Notes under the pieces: generated by a model
Database searches by the model: none
Seen by the model: only the letters and a program-made list of their open reading frames with translations
What the model was told of the DNA's origin: nothing
Translations under genes and position numbers: made by a program
Part shown: in pieces, positions 42,430 to 51,665 of the stretch
Layout: every line of letters begins with the position of its first letter
Numbering within the stretch: position 1 is the first letter of the stretch
Origin: Treponema bryantii
Lineage (GTDB): Bacteria > Spirochaetota > Spirochaetia > Treponematales > Treponemataceae
NCBI RefSeq assembly: GCF_900113965.1
Contig: NZ_FORI01000004.1
Location: 124,001 to 188,000, forward strand
Reading direction: 5' to 3'
DNA length: 64,000 nt

Positions 42430-44076
42430 TTGAAAAACATTTTAATTCTCGGTGCAGGCCTCATGCAAAAGCCTGCCATCCTAAGCGCAAAGGAAGAGGG
42501 CTTTACAGTAAATGTTATTGATGCTGATGATAAAGCTGTTGCAATTCCTTACGCAGATACTTTCCGAAAAATTGATTTAAAAGATAAAGAAGGAATCCTT
42601 GAATACGCAAAAGAACTTAAGGCTTCTAAAGATGGTCTTGCTGCAGTTTTTACAGCAGGAACAGATTTTTCTGCAAGCGTAAGTTATGTTTGTGAAGCAC
42701 TTGGATTACCGGCTCATAACTACCAGTCGGCAGTCAACGCAAGCGTAAAAACCGTTATGCGTGAATGCTTTAAGAAATCTGGAGTTCCATCTCCTGAGTT
42801 TTTGAGAGTAGGTAAAGCTGATGTTACAGACAGCCTCTTAAACACAGTTCTTTCAAAAATGGACTTTCCTTTAGTTATAAAACCTGTAGATAATATGGGC
42901 GCCCGCGGCTGCCGAATGGTTCGTAATGAAACCGAGTTTTTGCCAGCCCTTAAGGTTGCTGTGGAATGCTCTCGCACAGGCTACGCAATCGTAGAAGAAT
43001 ATATGGAAGGCCCTGAGTATTCAATTGATGCTCTTGTGCAAAACGGCACATTTACTGTAACAGGCTTTGCCGTGCGGCATATAAAGTATGAGCCGTACTT
43101 TATAGAAGTCGGTCATACAATGCCAGCCGTACTCGATAAAAAAATCCACGATGAACTTATCTCAGTTTTTGCACTTGGTGCAAAGGCTTTAGGACTTACA
43201 ACCGGAGCTGCAAAAGCAGATATCAAATATACAAAGAAAGGTCCTATGATTGGTGAAATTGCAGGACGTCTTTCGGGCGGTTATATGTCTGGCTGGACTT
43301 ATCCTTATGCATCAGATTTAAATCTCACAAAGCAGGGAATCCTCATTGCAGCCGGCCGTGAACCAAAAGACCTTATCAACAGACGTAAGCCCGTAGATTA
43401 CACTCCATCAGAGCTTTGCAAAAATGCCGTAAAGCCTTATGAACTTTTTGAAGTTGAATGTCTTCGTACTTCAGCAGAGCGTGCCTGGATGAGTATTCCT
43501 GGAACTGTAAAATATATAGAAAACATAAAAGATTATTCAGATCGTGCAGTATTTGATGTTCTTCCACGTGCCACTGTTCAGCTTGGCAGCGAAGTAGATT
43601 TTCCACGCAACAATGTAGAAAAATGCGGAAACGTAATTGCAGTGAGTCATAGCCGTGAAGCAGCAATTGCAGTTGCTGAAGACGCCGTATCAGATGTTTT
43701 TATCACTCTTGAACCGGATAACCAAAAAACAGAAAAATATCTTAATGGGGAAGAGTTGGATGATGAAAATGCGTTCCCTCCAGACGCCTTTGGAAAACTA
43801 ACAGAAAAACAACTCAAATCTCTTAATGAAGCAAGTCCAATTCCTGCAGATTCTACAGTTATCAATTATATTCCAGATGTCCTTAAAACTGCCGAATATA
43901 TTAATAAGACAGACTGGAACTATAACACAATCCAGAAAACTGCAGAAAAGTTTGATATTCTGAGACCAAAGCATCCGGCCCTTAATCAGGAAAGATTCTG
44001 GAAGGCTGTGATGCGTGGCGGAATACAGGCTGCAGTTTATGTATCTGATACAACTGAAAAGAATAACGGAAAATAG
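42430..44076 (+). CDS. ATP-grasp ligase (548 aa)
   Basis: The N-terminus (KNILILGAGLMQKPAILSAKEEGFTV) is a Rossmann pre-ATP-grasp domain. The ATP-grasp core follows with FPLVIKPVDNMGARGCRMV, AIVEEYMEGPEYSIDALV and the metal site GEIAGRLSGGY. ATP-grasp enzymes couple a carboxylate to an amine or other nucleophile. The C-terminal 150 residues are unusual and not recognised. Start is TTG with AGGTGGG just upstream. It ends 8 bp before the amidase gene. Placed in the glycan locus it may attach an amino acid or peptide to a sugar, which is inference. Confidence 0.75.
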   Translation: MKNILILGAGLMQKPAILSAKEEGFTVNVIDADDKAVAIPYADTFRKIDLKDKEGILEYAKELKASKDGLAAVFTAGTDFSASVSYVCEALGLPAHNYQSAVNASVKTVMRECFKKSGVPSPEFLRVGKADVTDSLLNTVLSKMDFPLVIKPVDNMGARGCRMVRNETEFLPALKVAVECSRTGYAIVEEYMEGPEYSIDALVQNGTFTVTGFAVRHIKYEPYFIEVGHTMPAVLDKKIHDELISVFALGAKALGLTTGAAKADIKYTKKGPMIGEIAGRLSGGYMSGWTYPYASDLNLTKQGILIAAGREPKDLINRRKPVDYTPSELCKNAVKPYELFEVECLRTSAERAWMSIPGTVKYIENIKDYSDRAVFDVLPRATVQLGSEVDFPRNNVEKCGNVIAVSHSREAAIAVAEDAVSDVFITLEPDNQKTEKYLNGEELDDENAFPPDAFGKLTEKQLKSLNEASPIPADSTVINYIPDVLKTAEYINKTDWNYNTIQKTAEKFDILRPKHPALNQERFWKAVMRGGIQAAVYVSDTTEKNNGK

Positions 44077-44084
44077 GAAAGAAT

Positions 44085-45116
44085 ATGAAGCTTAAAAAAA
44101 TTGCATCAGTAATCAGTTTGATTTTTCTCTGTGCCACAGTTTTTGCTGCAAATGATATAGACCTTCTTGAAACCGGTAAAAAATCAGGAATGACAATTTA
44201 CTGGGATTCACTTTCTGAAAGCGGAATGATAGAAAAAAACGGACATCAGCTTTCTTTCAGAAATGGAGAAAAGGTTGTTCTTCTAGACAGCATGCTTATG
44301 AAAATTACTGATGCTCCTGAACTTCGTAATAATCAGCTTTATGTTTCAAAAAAGTTTCTTGATGATTCAGAAGAGTTTTTCAATCAGAAATCAGAACTCC
44401 CATTTAAGGTTGGTGCAATTCTGATTGATGCAGGACACGGTGGAAAAGACCCTGGTGCCCTCAAAACTTATAAAATCAACGGTAAAAACGTAACAATCCA
44501 GGAAAAAGATATTACGCTTAAGGTTGCAAAAATGCTCGCAGAACGCCTTAAAGCTGCATACCCTGGAAAACAGATTATTCTTACCCGTGATAAAGATGTA
44601 TTCCTTTCACTTGGAGAAAGAACCGACATCGCCAACAGCGTAAAAGCCGGCGAAAACGAAGCTGTGCTTTTTATCTCAGTACATGTCAATTCATCATTGA
44701 ATAAAACTTCATCTGGTTACGAAGTGTGGTACCTTTCACCAGGCTACAGACGTAACGTACTTGATAAGTCTGCTGTGGATGGTGATGAAAATCTCTTCCC
44801 GATTTTAAACTCAATGCTCGAAGAAGAGTACACCACAGAAAGTATAATGATTGCCAAGTTTATTATGGATGGACTTCAAGCTCAGATTGGAAAAGAATCT
44901 ACCGCTCGTGGAATCAAAGCTGAAGAATGGTTTGTTGTAAAGAATTCAAATATGCCTAGTGTTCTTATAGAACTTGGTTTTGTTTCAAACGAAAAAGAAG
45001 CTCTGCTTTTAAATGATGAAAGATACTTGAAAAAAGCTACCCTGGGAATATATAATGGAATTGCAGCGTTTATTACTCACTTTGAACGTTCTCAAGGATT
45101 TACTACGATAAAATGA
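44085..45116 (+). CDS. N-acetylmuramoyl-L-alanine amidase
   Basis: A 343-residue secreted amidase_3. Signal peptide (MKLKKIASVISLIFLCATVFA), a ~100-residue N-terminal domain, then the zinc catalytic domain: LIDAGHGGKDPGA, the Glu in IQEKDITLKVAKML, ISVHVNSS and VLIELGFVSN. It cleaves the amide between muramic acid and L-Ala and so helps separate or remodel peptidoglycan. It overlaps the GerMN gene by 4 bp (ATGA). Confidence 0.92.
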   Translation: MKLKKIASVISLIFLCATVFAANDIDLLETGKKSGMTIYWDSLSESGMIEKNGHQLSFRNGEKVVLLDSMLMKITDAPELRNNQLYVSKKFLDDSEEFFNQKSELPFKVGAILIDAGHGGKDPGALKTYKINGKNVTIQEKDITLKVAKMLAERLKAAYPGKQIILTRDKDVFLSLGERTDIANSVKAGENEAVLFISVHVNSSLNKTSSGYEVWYLSPGYRRNVLDKSAVDGDENLFPILNSMLEEEYTTESIMIAKFIMDGLQAQIGKESTARGIKAEEWFVVKNSNMPSVLIELGFVSNEKEALLLNDERYLKKATLGIYNGIAAFITHFERSQGFTTIK

Positions 45117-45592
45117 CAGCTAAAGCTACAATCAATATGTTAAAACAAAAGAATCTTGCAATATTTATAACTTCTCTTGTAATCGCAGGCTTATTCGTTT
45201 TTTCATTATTCTGTTACATAGTTTCAAAGAATACCAGCAGACGTTCTTTTATTTTCCCGTCTGCAGAAACCGGTAAATATATCATTGAATACAGAAATCT
45301 TACAGAAAAACCACATCAGGGAGATATTAATCTTTATATAGATGAAATCCTTCTTGGTTCAACTGTAGAACGTACAAAAATGCTTTTTACTCCCGGAACA
45401 AAACTGCTTTCCTGCTTTGAAAGAGATCATGTTCTTTATGTAAACCTTTCTCAGGATCTTTTGCAGATGGGAGACGGTGTAATTGAAATCAGAGAGGGGA
45501 CAGAGCTCCTCAAAAAAAATATAATGAATAATTTTTCAAAAATTGACTCGATAGAAATTTTTATCGAAGGAAAATCTGCTTTTGAAAAATAA
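45113..45592 (+). CDS. GerMN-domain membrane protein
   Basis: A 159-residue protein. One membrane helix (LAIFITSLVIAGLFVFSLFCYIV, about 15-37) is followed by a GerMN-like domain (GDINLYIDEILLGSTVERTKMLFTPGTKLLSCF, then HVLYVNLSQDLLQM). GerMN domains occur near amidases and may bind peptidoglycan. Its stop is followed by the flaA promoter. The start overlaps the amidase stop by 4 bp. Confidence 0.8.
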   Translation: MTAKATINMLKQKNLAIFITSLVIAGLFVFSLFCYIVSKNTSRRSFIFPSAETGKYIIEYRNLTEKPHQGDINLYIDEILLGSTVERTKMLFTPGTKLLSCFERDHVLYVNLSQDLLQMGDGVIEIREGTELLKKNIMNNFSKIDSIEIFIEGKSAFEK

Positions 45593-45598
45593 AAAACA

Positions 45599-45627
45599 TT
45601 GACAAAATGATGTACTTGTTAGATAAT
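45599..45627 (+). promoter_or_regulatory. flaA promoter
   Basis: TTGACA (45599-45604), 17-bp spacer, GATAAT (45622-45627). An AAAAAGGAG ribosome-binding site precedes the start. This sigma-70-like form differs from the sigma-28 (TAAA/GCCGATAA) pattern that some flagellar genes use. Confidence 0.75.
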
Positions 45628-45676
45628 TAATTTAAATACAAGGCTACATCGAATTAGTATAAAAAAGGAGCTTCAA

Positions 45677-46765
45677 ATGAAGAAGACTTTTGGTTTAATT
45701 GCAGCTGCTATGCTGCTTGTTGGTGGCGTTGCTTTCGCTGATGAAGCTATGCTCATCGATTTTACTCAGCTGGATGCTGACTGCTGTGCTGATGACAATG
45801 GAAATGCAACACAGAACAGTCGCACAGTTATGGACTACTCTGTAAGCGCTGGTGCAACTTTCACAGAAGACCAGAAGGGTCTCATGAAAACTTCATTGGC
45901 ACTGCCAGAATGGGAAGTTAAACTGAACTCATCTGCAAAGACAGTTTCAAGTTTGGCTGATTCAACAGTTGTTGCTGCTCCTGTAAAGGGTGAAGCAGAT
46001 GTTCCTTTCGCTGGAAAGAACGTAATGGGTGTACGCATCGTATTCCCTACATGGAATTCAAATGCAAATGCTCGTATCGAACCACCATTCGATATTCCTG
46101 CTTATGAACCACTTGCTCAGGCAGATGAAAATGGTACTCGCCAGGAACCAACTGATGAAGAAAAAGCAAGCGGAAAAACACTTTTCGAAGATGGATTTGG
46201 TATTGTAAAGAACGTTGGAACAGTAAAGGCTATTTCCGTAACAACAATGGGTATGAACTATCCACACGGACTTTATGTTCTTATGTCAGATAACGACGGT
46301 GTTGAAAGACGTTACTTCATGGGTTACCTTGGTTTCGACGGATGGAAAGAACTTCGCTGGAACAACCCACAGTACATTTCTGAGATTCGTAACCGCGAAA
46401 TCCGCGTTTACCCAATCTATCCACGTGGACTTCCTTTCGTAAAGTTTGAAGGTTTCCAGATTACTCGTGACGCTGCTCACATTGGTGGCGACTTCATCGG
46501 ATACTTCAAAGACGTAAAGATTATTTACGACAAGGCTCTCCTTACTAGCGACCGCGACATTGCTGATGAAGACCTCTGGGGAATCATTGGTAAGAAAGAA
46601 AAGGCTCGCCAGAATGCAGAGATGCAGAAGTTCGGTAACAAGCAGGTTAACCGCTACCTCGAAAAGGCTAAGCTCGCTTCAGAAGACGAATTCACTTCTA
46701 GCTTGAACGAAGGATCAGGATCTAACGCTCAGAGCAACGGTGGACAGTCTGCAGATGCAAAATAA
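45677..46765 (+). CDS. flaA: Flagellar filament outer layer (sheath) protein FlaA
   Basis: A 362-residue FlaA of the periplasmic flagella. A signal peptide (MKKTFGLIAAAMLLVGGVAFA) is cleaved before DEAM. Conserved text: FPTWNSNANARIEPPFDIPAY, VKNVGTVKAISVTTMGMNYPHGLYVLM, YLGFDGWKELRWNNPQYI, EIRVYPIYPRGLPFVKF, and GGDFIGYFKDVKIIYDKAL. In spirochaetes FlaA forms a sheath over the FlaB core. It is transcribed alone from its own promoter and closed by a strong terminator. An S/N/G-rich C-terminal tail is present. Confidence 0.95.
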   Translation: MKKTFGLIAAAMLLVGGVAFADEAMLIDFTQLDADCCADDNGNATQNSRTVMDYSVSAGATFTEDQKGLMKTSLALPEWEVKLNSSAKTVSSLADSTVVAAPVKGEADVPFAGKNVMGVRIVFPTWNSNANARIEPPFDIPAYEPLAQADENGTRQEPTDEEKASGKTLFEDGFGIVKNVGTVKAISVTTMGMNYPHGLYVLMSDNDGVERRYFMGYLGFDGWKELRWNNPQYISEIRNREIRVYPIYPRGLPFVKFEGFQITRDAAHIGGDFIGYFKDVKIIYDKALLTSDRDIADEDLWGIIGKKEKARQNAEMQKFGNKQVNRYLEKAKLASEDEFTSSLNEGSGSNAQSNGGQSADAK

Positions 46766-46785
46766 TTAGCCTATTGAGCTAATAA

Positions 46786-46835
46786 ACGCCCTGGAAGTTA
46801 TTTGTAAATGGTAATTTTCCAGGGCGTATTTTTTT
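46786..46835 (+). terminator. flaA terminator
   Basis: ACGCCCTGGAA (46786-46796) pairs with TTCCAGGGCGT (46817-46827), followed by T7 (46829-46835). Confidence 0.85.
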
Positions 46836-46858
46836 AACTTCAACGGATTTTTTTATCT

Positions 46859-48106
46859 ATGGAAACTGCTAATTTAATATCTAAGAAACAGATTCGACAA
46901 ATCTATGAATCTTATACAGATTATTTCAATGAAATAATGGCACAGGTAATTACACGTCTTCAGCAGAATGTAAAGCTTTCTGCTCAGCCAACCTACAAGA
47001 GCCGTGTAAAAAGCTTTGACAGCTATTTTAAAAAGGTTCTCAGATTAAAACCCGAACAGATGGAAGAAACAAAATCACTTATTTACCTCACAGACATGAT
47101 GGGAATAAGAATGATCTGTGCCTTCCTTGAAGATATTAATATTGGTCTTGAACAGATTAAAAAACTCTTTGAAATAAAGGAAGTTGAAGTAAAAGGTGCA
47201 GAGAAAAAGTTTTCTGAGTTTGGTTATGAATCTATTCATGTACTTGTAAAGATTCCTAAAGAGTTCCTGCCACCATTAACTGGAAAATACGAAGGCTTAG
47301 CTCCAATTTCTGATGAACTTGTTTGTGAAATTCAGATCCGTACAATTCTTCAGGACGCATGGGCAGAAGTTGAACACGAGCTTATTTATAAGATTGAGTT
47401 TAATCCTTTTGATATTCCATTGCGCCGTAAGCTTGCATCTATTAATGCATCCCTTACACTTGCAGATATTACTTTCCAGGAAATCCGTGATTATCAGAAT
47501 AAACTTCAGCGGGAGCTTGATGAACGTCGTCGTTCATTTTACAGTCTTGCTGATGGCTTCTTAAACGAAAAAACTGATAAGAAAGAGGAAGATATTAACC
47601 GTGTAAGTCCATTTGTTCAGGGAACAATTGATGATCTTCTACTTAAGGCAATTGAAGCTCACAATGACGGACATCTTTCTGAGGCTGTTGATATTTACAC
47701 AAGAATCCTTGAAGCAGTTCCTGATACAGACAAAAACGTACTTGCTGTAATTCATAAGCACAGAGGTATGGCATTCTTTGCAATGAACAAACTTGATGAT
47801 GCTCTTGATGATTTTCAGAAAAGTATTGATGCTGATAATACAGCTTTCCGTTCTTATTACTACAAGGGAATTGTTTATTCAATTCTTAAAAAGTATAAAG
47901 AAGCAATTGAATGTTACACTAAGTCACTTGAAATTAATGAGTTCCAGGCTCATACAAATTTCCGTCGTGCAATGGCATACTATGAACTTGGTGAATATGA
48001 GAAATCTATGAATGACCTGGACGTTGCACTTAAACTTGGAATGAATCCGGATGAATGCAAGCCTTTACAGGAAAAGCTTGTTAAAAAATTCGGTATGAAT
48101 ATGTAA
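46859..48106 (+). CDS. RelA/SpoT-domain (p)ppGpp synthetase with TPR tail
   Basis: A 415-residue protein. Residues about 40-235 form a RelA/SpoT synthetase domain (IYLTDMMGIRMICAFLEDI, FGYESIHVLVKI, CEIQIRTILQDAWAEVEHELIYK). There is no HD hydrolase, TGS or ACT domain, so this is a small alarmone synthetase. The C-terminal 150 residues hold three or four TPR units (HRGMAFFAMNKLDDALDDF, YYYKGIVYSILKKYKEAIE). It makes (p)ppGpp from ATP and GTP/GDP; the TPR may bind a regulator. No strong ribosome-binding site is seen. Confidence 0.85.
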   Translation: METANLISKKQIRQIYESYTDYFNEIMAQVITRLQQNVKLSAQPTYKSRVKSFDSYFKKVLRLKPEQMEETKSLIYLTDMMGIRMICAFLEDINIGLEQIKKLFEIKEVEVKGAEKKFSEFGYESIHVLVKIPKEFLPPLTGKYEGLAPISDELVCEIQIRTILQDAWAEVEHELIYKIEFNPFDIPLRRKLASINASLTLADITFQEIRDYQNKLQRELDERRRSFYSLADGFLNEKTDKKEEDINRVSPFVQGTIDDLLLKAIEAHNDGHLSEAVDIYTRILEAVPDTDKNVLAVIHKHRGMAFFAMNKLDDALDDFQKSIDADNTAFRSYYYKGIVYSILKKYKEAIECYTKSLEINEFQAHTNFRRAMAYYELGEYEKSMNDLDVALKLGMNPDECKPLQEKLVKKFGMNM

Positions 48107-48145
48107 AAAAAATTATAAAAATTTTAAAAAATAGGGTTTTAGTTC

Positions 48146-48174
48146 TTGACTAAAATTAGCGAGTCTGATATATT
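48146..48174 (+). promoter_or_regulatory. tRNA-Glu promoter
   Basis: TTGACT (48146-48151), 17-bp spacer, TATATT (48169-48174), 25 bp upstream of the tRNA. Confidence 0.7.
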
Positions 48175-48198
48175 ATTCAAAGTCAGCGAATGACATAT

Positions 48199-48270
48199 GT
48201 CTCCTTCGTCTAGTGGTTAGGACATCGGGTTTTCATCCCGACAACAGCAGTTCAATTCTGCTAGGAGATG
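48199..48270 (+). tRNA. tRNA-Glu (TTC)
   Basis: Acceptor GTCTCCT/AGGAGAT, anticodon stem TCGGG/CCCGA with loop TTTTCAT (anticodon TTC), T arm GCAG...CTGC with loop TTCAATT. The discriminator is G. CCA is not encoded. Confidence 0.93.
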
Positions 48271-48275
48271 TACAG

Positions 48276-48309
48276 GCCTTGTAACATTAGTTGCAAGGCT
48301 TTTTTTTTT
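48276..48309 (+). terminator. tRNA-Glu terminator
   Basis: GCCTTG (48276-48281) pairs with CAAGGC (48294-48299) with a 12-nt loop, then a run of T (48300-48309). Confidence 0.8.
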
Positions 48310-48326
48310 ACCTTGGGTGGCGGGGA

Positions 48327-50780
48327 ATGGAAATATCAAAATATTTATCTGATTCAGTTAGACAAAAAATCAAAGCTGCCATTAAAGAAGCTGGCGGAAA
48401 CGAAGTTTTCTTTACCGGAAATATTGAAAAGACCGGTCTTGTAGAAAATGTAAAAGTCGGCTCCAGAGGTAATTTACATACTGTACCTGTAAACTTTTCA
48501 GATGCCCGTAATACTTCAGTTTTAATTCATAATCACCCAAGTGGAAATCTTCTTCCTTCAGATGCAGATTTAAATGTTGCAGCCGGTGCTTCAGAAAATG
48601 GATGTGGTTTTTATATCATAAATAATTCAGCTACAGAGATTTATGTTGTTGTTGAACCTGTTCTTCCTAAAACTATCAAACAGCTGGATGTAGAAGATTC
48701 CGGAAAATATATTTCAGAAGGCGGACCTCTTTCAAAAATCTCAGAATCATTTGAAGAAAGACCTGTTCAGGTAGAGCTCTTAAAAAGTATTGTTACCGCT
48801 TTTAATGATAATAAAATTGCAGTTTTTGAAGCGGGAACAGGTGTTGGTAAATCTTATTCATATTTGATTCCTTCTGCGTTGTGGGCTTTAGAAAATAATG
48901 AGAGAGTAATTGTTTCAACCGGAACTATAAACCTTCAGCAGCAGCTTTGTGAAAAAGATGTTCCTGCCGTAGAAAAAATCATTGGAAAGAAAATCAAATA
49001 TGTTTTGATGAAAGGCCGACAGAATTATGTCTGCCTTAGACGTTTGAATGATGCAGCTTCAATTCTGGATTTATTTGAAGGGGAGAGTGAAGAGCTTAAG
49101 AAAATAGCAGAATGGGCTCAGACATCTCCTACTGGAAGTAAAAGTGATCTTTCATTTATGCCTTCTGAAAATACCTGGACAAAGGTTAATTCCGAAAGTG
49201 ATGCCTGCATGGGAATGCGCTGTCCGTTTCATAACGATTGTTTTGTAATGAAGGTACGTAAAGAAGCGGCAGGGGCAAATCTTATTATTGTTAATCATCA
49301 TCTTTTGTTTGCAGATATTCAGTCACGTCTTACAGGGGCTGGTTATGATGATGCTGCAGTATTGCCTCCGTACAAGCATATAATTTTTGATGAGGCTCAT
49401 GGAATTGAAAATGCCGCTACAAGTTTTTTCAGTGAAAGTGTAAACCGTTTTAAATTGAACAAGCTGATTAATCAGATGTACCGCCACAGAAAGAATTCTG
49501 AATCAGGTCATTTATGTAGTCTTGCAATTCTTTCATCAAATGAAGAAAAAGCGGGAGACGCTTCTGAGCTTACAAATAAAATCAAAATGGCTCTTACAAA
49601 CGTAGAAATTGCGGCAAAAGATCTTCTTATGGATGATTATACAAAACGTCTTTATGAAAACACTGCACGCGATTTTGGACCATTCCTTGTTGCTGTTGGC
49701 GAACTGACCCGTGCGCTCGGAACCTTTGCAGATTTAATCCGTATTGTAATGGATGGAGTTGCAGATGAAGATAAGGATGCACCGTGCTTCTGGGAGTCAA
49801 AAATCATTCTGCGCCATCTGGACAGCTATGTAGTTCTTCTTAAAAACTTTTCTGTCTGGGATGAAAAAAAAGATGATGTATTCTGGATTCAAAAGAAAAG
49901 ACTTCCTCCGGATATGATCCGTGATAATGGTGATGCAGAATACGTAATATTAACTCAAACTCCGCTTGATATATCACATCTTATGAATGAAGGTGTATTT
50001 GAGCCTATGGATAGCGTTGTCTGTACATCTGCTACCTTAAAGACCGGCCGAGATTTTACTTACTGGATGCGCCGTACCGGAGTTACTCTTACAGGGGAAG
50101 ACAGAATCATAAAAGGGGAGTTTCCTTCTCCTTTCCCTTATCATAAAAATATGCTTTTTGCCGTTCCTAGTGATGCGCCTCTTCCAGATAATATGCAGTA
50201 CCAGCAGTATATAGAAATGGCTTTGCCAAGGCTCATAGAAGCAGCTGCCGGTCGTACCCTTGTTTTGTTTACTTCTTATGAATCTTTGAAGAGTGCACAT
50301 CGTACAGTTGTTGCAAGTATGCGTGGATTCCCTGGAAGAATAATGAAACAGGGGGATGATGATAATTCTAAATTACTGGAAGCCTTTAAGAAGGAAAATG
50401 AAAGTGTTCTTTTTGCGACAGATTCTTTCTGGCAGGGAGTTGATATTCCAGGTGAATCTCTTTCTCAGGTAATAATTGTAAAACTTCCGTTTACTGTACC
50501 AAATGATCCTGTTTTTGTTGCCCGTTCTGAAGCAATTGAAAAACGTGGTGGCAGTTCATTTATGGAATTAAGTGTTCCGGAGGCTGTAATAAAATTCAGA
50601 CAGGGAATAGGACGCCTTATCCGCCGTTCAGATGATAAGGGCGTTGTTGTTGTTCTTGACCGCCGTATTTATGAAAAACGTTATGGAAGCTGGTTTGTTG
50701 CAAGTATGCCTGAATGTAAAAAAATGTATGAACCTTTATCTGTTATTACAGATAGAATAAATTCCTTTATTTTTAATTGA
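48327..50780 (+). CDS. DinG-type helicase fused to a JAB/MPN domain
   Basis: An 817-residue protein. The N-terminal ~115 residues form a JAB/RadC-like domain with a full metallo-motif: H68, H70, S78 and D81 in VLIHNHPSGNLLPSDAD. A DinG/XPD-type helicase follows: Walker A GTGVGKS, an Fe-S domain with four Cys (C in NYVCLRR, then CMGMRCPFHNDC), DEAH in IIFDEAHGIENA, and C-terminal motifs DSFWQGVDIPGESL and RQGIGRLIRR. DinG helicases unwind R-loops and D-loops. The likely start is ATG 48327; a TTG at 48291 lies inside the tRNA terminator. The JAB fusion is unusual. Confidence 0.88.
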   Translation: MEISKYLSDSVRQKIKAAIKEAGGNEVFFTGNIEKTGLVENVKVGSRGNLHTVPVNFSDARNTSVLIHNHPSGNLLPSDADLNVAAGASENGCGFYIINNSATEIYVVVEPVLPKTIKQLDVEDSGKYISEGGPLSKISESFEERPVQVELLKSIVTAFNDNKIAVFEAGTGVGKSYSYLIPSALWALENNERVIVSTGTINLQQQLCEKDVPAVEKIIGKKIKYVLMKGRQNYVCLRRLNDAASILDLFEGESEELKKIAEWAQTSPTGSKSDLSFMPSENTWTKVNSESDACMGMRCPFHNDCFVMKVRKEAAGANLIIVNHHLLFADIQSRLTGAGYDDAAVLPPYKHIIFDEAHGIENAATSFFSESVNRFKLNKLINQMYRHRKNSESGHLCSLAILSSNEEKAGDASELTNKIKMALTNVEIAAKDLLMDDYTKRLYENTARDFGPFLVAVGELTRALGTFADLIRIVMDGVADEDKDAPCFWESKIILRHLDSYVVLLKNFSVWDEKKDDVFWIQKKRLPPDMIRDNGDAEYVILTQTPLDISHLMNEGVFEPMDSVVCTSATLKTGRDFTYWMRRTGVTLTGEDRIIKGEFPSPFPYHKNMLFAVPSDAPLPDNMQYQQYIEMALPRLIEAAAGRTLVLFTSYESLKSAHRTVVASMRGFPGRIMKQGDDDNSKLLEAFKKENESVLFATDSFWQGVDIPGESLSQVIIVKLPFTVPNDPVFVARSEAIEKRGGSSFMELSVPEAVIKFRQGIGRLIRRSDDKGVVVVLDRRIYEKRYGSWFVASMPECKKMYEPLSVITDRINSFIFN

Positions 50781-50829
50781 AAATGAATTATAATTATTTC
50801 TAAATTCAAAATATTCATCTGGAGCTTAT

Positions 50830-51591
50830 ATGTCTCACTTTCTGACTATTCTTTGCTTATTTTCTATGGTAATACCTGCCAGTATTGCAAATATTTTTGC
50901 ATACCCTATAAGCAGAAAACTTAGTGTGAGAATTTCAGATTATATTGTAAATGTTTTAGCCCGCCGTCTTTTTGCAATCTGTTATACCTACAGACATTTT
51001 CATTTCTGGGGATATGATGATAAAAAAGACACTCTTCCTGAAAACTTCATTTTGATTTCAAACCACCAGAGTCTTCTTGATATTCCGGTTTTTATGAATT
51101 TCTTAAGAGACCGCGAAATGCGTTTTATTGCTAAAGATACTCTTGGAAGACATATCCCGCTTGTTTCAGAAATGCTTCGTGCTCAGGAACATTGTCTTGT
51201 TCCTCGTAAGGCAAAGCCAATGGAAGCAATGCGATACATTTCTGATTTTGGAAAACGTGTTGTAGAAAGAAAGCAGATTCCAATTCTTTTTCCGGAAGGC
51301 TCACGTACAAGAAACGGTGATGTAGGAAAGTTCTTTTCTGCAGGCTTCCGTCAGCTTTCAGAATCTACAGGGCTTCCTGTTGTAGTGTGCGCACTCGATG
51401 GCGGCTGGCAGCTCCGTGATTTACGTAAGCTTGTTACAAATCTTAAAAACGGCTGTTACCGTGTAAAGATTCTTCGAATATACGATTCACCAAAAACAAA
51501 GGAAGATTGTAATCAGATTCTTGAAGAATCAAGAACTTTAATGCAGCAGCAGATTGAATACTGGCGTCAGCTGCCAACTAATAAGAAATAG
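50830..51591 (+). CDS. plsC: 1-acyl-sn-glycerol-3-phosphate acyltransferase
   Basis: A 253-residue PlsC-type acyltransferase. The HX4D box is NHQSLLDIPVF, the glycerol-3-phosphate site is FPEGSRTRNGDVGKF, and an N-terminal membrane segment precedes it. It makes phosphatidic acid from lysophosphatidic acid. GGAGC lies 6 nt before the ATG. It ends in a terminator shared with the zinc-ribbon gene on the opposite strand. Confidence 0.92.
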   Translation: MSHFLTILCLFSMVIPASIANIFAYPISRKLSVRISDYIVNVLARRLFAICYTYRHFHFWGYDDKKDTLPENFILISNHQSLLDIPVFMNFLRDREMRFIAKDTLGRHIPLVSEMLRAQEHCLVPRKAKPMEAMRYISDFGKRVVERKQIPILFPEGSRTRNGDVGKFFSAGFRQLSESTGLPVVVCALDGGWQLRDLRKLVTNLKNGCYRVKILRIYDSPKTKEDCNQILEESRTLMQQQIEYWRQLPTNKK

Positions 51592-51602
51592 ATAAGCAAA
51601 AA

Positions 51603-51639
51603 AAAGACCGTACGTTTCATGATTACGTACGGTCTTTTC
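51603..51639. terminator. Bidirectional terminator between plsC and zinc-ribbon gene
   Basis: AAAAGACCGTACGT and ACGTACGGTCTTTT form a 14-bp perfect stem with A- and T-rich ends; symmetrical. Confidence 0.88.
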
Positions 51640-51665
51640 ATTGATAGTAAAATTACCAGTAAGGA

